Source: Entomohabitans teleogrylli (lineage in GTDB: Bacteria; Pseudomonadota; Gammaproteobacteria; Enterobacterales; Enterobacteriaceae). Taken from it: a stretch of 64,000 nt of DNA. Under the pieces are notes generated by a model. The model was given only the letters and a program-made list of their open reading frames with translations, did not search any database and had not been told where the DNA came from. The DNA lies in contig NZ_LLXO01000007.1 of assembly GCF_001484765.1 (NCBI RefSeq), forward strand, positions 186,001 through 250,000, written 5' to 3'. The position numbers and the translations under genes were made by a program. Positions 62,217-64,000 of the stretch are shown one piece after another (positions within the stretch are counted from its first letter, which is position 1; every line of letters begins with the position of its first letter).

Positions 62217-62672
62217 TTAGCCAGCCATCTGTTTTTCGCGGATTTCGGCCAGTGTCTTACAGTCGATGCACAGATCGGCGGTAGGACGCGCTTCGAGGCG
62301 GCGAATACCGATTTCCACACCGCAGGATTCGCAGTAGCCGAAATCTTCTTCTTCCACTTTTTTCAGCGTTTTTTCGATCTTTTTGATCAGTTTACGTTCC
62401 CGATCGCGGTTACGCAGTTCAAGGCTGAACTCTTCTTCCTGGGCCGCACGGTCCACTGGATCCGGGAAGTTGGCAGCTTCGTCCTGCATATGCGTTACTG
62501 TGCGATCGACCTCATCCCGCAGCTGGTTACGCCAGGCTTCAAGGATTTGTCTGAAGTGCGCCAGCTGGGCTTCGTTCATATACTCTTCGCCCGGTTTCTC
62601 CTGATACGGCTCCACCCCAGCGATGGCGAGAATACTCAGGGACGATGTTTTACGGTTTTGCCCTTCTTGCAT
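62217..62672 (-). CDS. dksA: RNA polymerase-binding transcription factor DksA
   Basis: 151 residues from the ATG at 62672 ([10 protein letters not shown]), as in E. coli. The coiled-coil tip DPVD carries Asp71 and Asp74, which enter the RNA polymerase secondary channel. The zinc finger uses Cys114, Cys117, Cys135 and Cys138. Acts with ppGpp in the stringent response. Between sfsA and gluQ. Confidence 0.99.
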   Translation of the reverse strand: MQEGQNRKTSSLSILAIAGVEPYQEKPGEEYMNEAQLAHFRQILEAWRNQLRDEVDRTVTHMQDEAANFPDPVDRAAQEEEFSLELRNRDRERKLIKKIEKTLKKVEEEDFGYCESCGVEIGIRRLEARPTADLCIDCKTLAEIREKQMAG

Positions 62673-62850
62673 GTTGCTTCTCCTTAACACGCACTATCGG
62701 TCCCCATGTCGGGGGAAAATCAGGCCGCTATAAATAACAGATGCTTTTCCGGATGGCAATTATATAAGTTCACCTCTTGACAAGCCTGTGAGGAAAAGCG
62801 TATTTACGCCCGCGACCCGCGTATCAAACATACAATGTGCTTACAACCGC

Positions 62851-63555
62851 TTACAAAAAAACCGGCAGCGGCGCATTAAGAGTGATACCGCGGGAGGAAA
62901 GTTCTGCGCCATATGCCAGCACTTCCACCCCTTTTTGCTGCGCTTCGCTCAATAATTGCGCATATCTGGCGTCAATGTGCCGGGCAGGGGAAACCTGCCC
63001 GATCGCGGAATGCAATACTGCGAACAACAGCACTGCCCGCTCTCCGCCTTCCACAACGCTCATCAGTTCACGCAAATGCTTTTGCCCGCGCTCGGTGACG
63101 GCATCCGGAAAGAAGCCCTGTCCTGCTTCTGACAGGGTGACGGATTTGACTTCAATATAGCAGTTAACCCGGTCATCTGCCTGTAACATAAAGTCAATGC
63201 GGCTGCGTTCGGCGCCGTATTTGACCTCGCTACGCAGTCGGGGATAACCGGACAGTTCTGAAAGTCGCCCCGCGTCCAGCGCTTCGCGCACTACCGTGTT
63301 AGCGCGCAGCGTGTTTACGCAAATCAGCGCCCCCTGCGCGGTTTCCGTTAGTTCCCAGGTGTAGGGTAGTTTGCGCTTTGGATTGTCGGAGGTGGAATAC
63401 CAGACGGTATCGCCGGGGGTGGCGCAGCCGGTCATGGCTCCGGTATTCGGACAGTGGAGCGTAATGGTTTCCCCCTGAGGGGTGACAGCATCCGCCAGAA
63501 AGCGCTTATAGCGTTTGATCAGCACGGCATGCCACAGGGCTGGGGTAAATTCCAT
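62851..63555 (-). CDS. sfsA: SfsA, sugar fermentation stimulation protein (nuclease-like fold)
   Basis: 234 residues, the E. coli length. DNA-binding N-terminal part ([14 protein letters not shown]) and a PD-(D/E)XK-like core with [21 protein letters not shown]. Its biological role is unclear. It follows thpR by 9 bp on the same strand. Confidence 0.96.
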   Translation of the reverse strand: MEFTPALWHAVLIKRYKRFLADAVTPQGETITLHCPNTGAMTGCATPGDTVWYSTSDNPKRKLPYTWELTETAQGALICVNTLRANTVVREALDAGRLSELSGYPRLRSEVKYGAERSRIDFMLQADDRVNCYIEVKSVTLSEAGQGFFPDAVTERGQKHLRELMSVVEGGERAVLLFAVLHSAIGQVSPARHIDARYAQLLSEAQQKGVEVLAYGAELSSRGITLNAPLPVFL

Positions 63556-63564
63556 GAAGTTTCC

Positions 63565-64000
63565 TTATGTTAGCGGCCAGCTTTCCAGCGTCTGGTAGCG
63601 GGTGCGTCCCTGGTCAAAGCAGGATTCAAATAACGTGAATTCAGTGATTTCGCATTGCCAGTTGAAGCCAGGCGCCGGCAGCGCGGCGTGCGAGACCGCC
63701 TGGCGCCAGAGCGTGATATGGGGATGAAACGGCTGCGGACTCTGATGGCAGCCGCTACGCGCCGCCTGAGAGCGCAGCAGATCGGCAAGTTGTAACAGGC
63801 CGCGCGGCGGCTGGCGGGTTCCCAGCCAGATGACCCGCGAGCGTAGCCAGTGCCCGGCGTCATCCAGTTGTAATGCAAAACGCGGCTGGCGAATGCGGCC
63901 AGCCAGGACGCTGAGCGCCTGCTGTTTTTCCGGACTGACGTCGCCGAGAAAGGCGAGGGTCATGTGTAGATTCGCGGCGGCTACCGGGCGCCCGGTGTAT
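63565..64000 (-). CDS. thpR: RNA 2',3'-cyclic phosphodiesterase ThpR (LigT), partial
   Basis: The gene runs off the right edge, so the first roughly 30 codons are missing. About 144 codons are visible. The reading frame stays open to the window end, so an internal ATG at 63963 is not the start. Both HxTx motifs of the 2H phosphoesterase family are present: HMTLAF near the edge and HPHITLW further on. Opens 2',3'-cyclic phosphates on RNA. Upstream gene of thpR-sfsA. Confidence 0.93.
   Translation of the reverse strand, partial: YTGRPVAAANLHMTLAFLGDVSPEKQQALSVLAGRIRQPRFALQLDDAGHWLRSRVIWLGTRQPPRGLLQLADLLRSQAARSGCHQSPQPFHPHITLWRQAVSHAALPAPGFNWQCEITEFTLFESCFDQGRTRYQTLESWPLT

Noticed and set aside
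63565-63963. A complete short ThpR starting at 63963
   Set aside because: The frame continues open to the window edge and encodes the conserved residues before the first HxTx motif, so the gene is truncated by the window, not short.

Overview
This window is a stretch of chromosome from a member of the Enterobacteriaceae, with gene content and protein sequences close to Escherichia, Salmonella and Klebsiella. The backbone follows the order of the E. coli '2-3 minute' region: hofB-ppdD-nadC, ampDE, aroP, pdhR-aceEF-lpd, acnB-yacL, speDE-yacC, cueO, gcd, hpt, can, yadGH, yadI, yadE, panDCB, folK-pcnB-gluQ-dksA-sfsA-thpR. The genus cannot be fixed from the sequence alone. The mix of a Salmonella-type D-threonate operon, a GH43 xylosidic pair and a gcd gene fits a Klebsiella/Raoultella/Kluyvera/Citrobacter-like organism. 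I saw no tRNA, rRNA, CRISPR array, insertion sequence or phage gene.

Five blocks interrupt the backbone. (1) 3637-6001: a GH43 glycosidase and a GPH-family sugar symporter between ampE and aroP. (2) 15599-28546: the complete carnitine block caiF / caiEDCBAT / fixABCX / yaaU between lpd and acnB. In E. coli this block lies next to carAB, so it has moved as a unit. (3) 32283-36254: a D-threonate operon (KdgT-type permease, dtnK, pdxA2, DeoR-type regulator). (4) 41332-41944: two small genes encoding peptides with class II microcin-type double-glycine leaders, in an AT-rich pocket between cueO and gcd. (5) 45261-52478: an oxalurate/oxamate carbamoyl-transfer module between hpt and can. It comprises a divergent carbamate kinase, an MFS carrier, FdrA (AllF), AllG, AllH and an AllS-like LysR regulator, and it lacks allC and allD.

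Central metabolism is well represented. PdhR with its operator controls aceEF and lpd, whose products form the pyruvate dehydrogenase complex. AcnB works in the TCA cycle, AroP imports aromatic amino acids, Gcd is the periplasmic glucose dehydrogenase, and Can supplies bicarbonate. SpeDE make spermidine and PanBCD make pantothenate. FolK, PcnB, GluQ-RS and DksA handle folate, RNA polyadenylation, tRNA modification and the stringent response.

The two most interesting accessory loci are the orphan bacteriocin-like pair, which has no visible immunity or export genes, and the self-contained transport-plus-phosphorolysis module at 45.3-52.5 kb. Also notable are the conserved non-canonical ATT start of pcnB, an ERIC element in the lpd leader, a long conserved hairpin before aceE, and an inverted repeat with CaiF-operator geometry between caiT and fixA.
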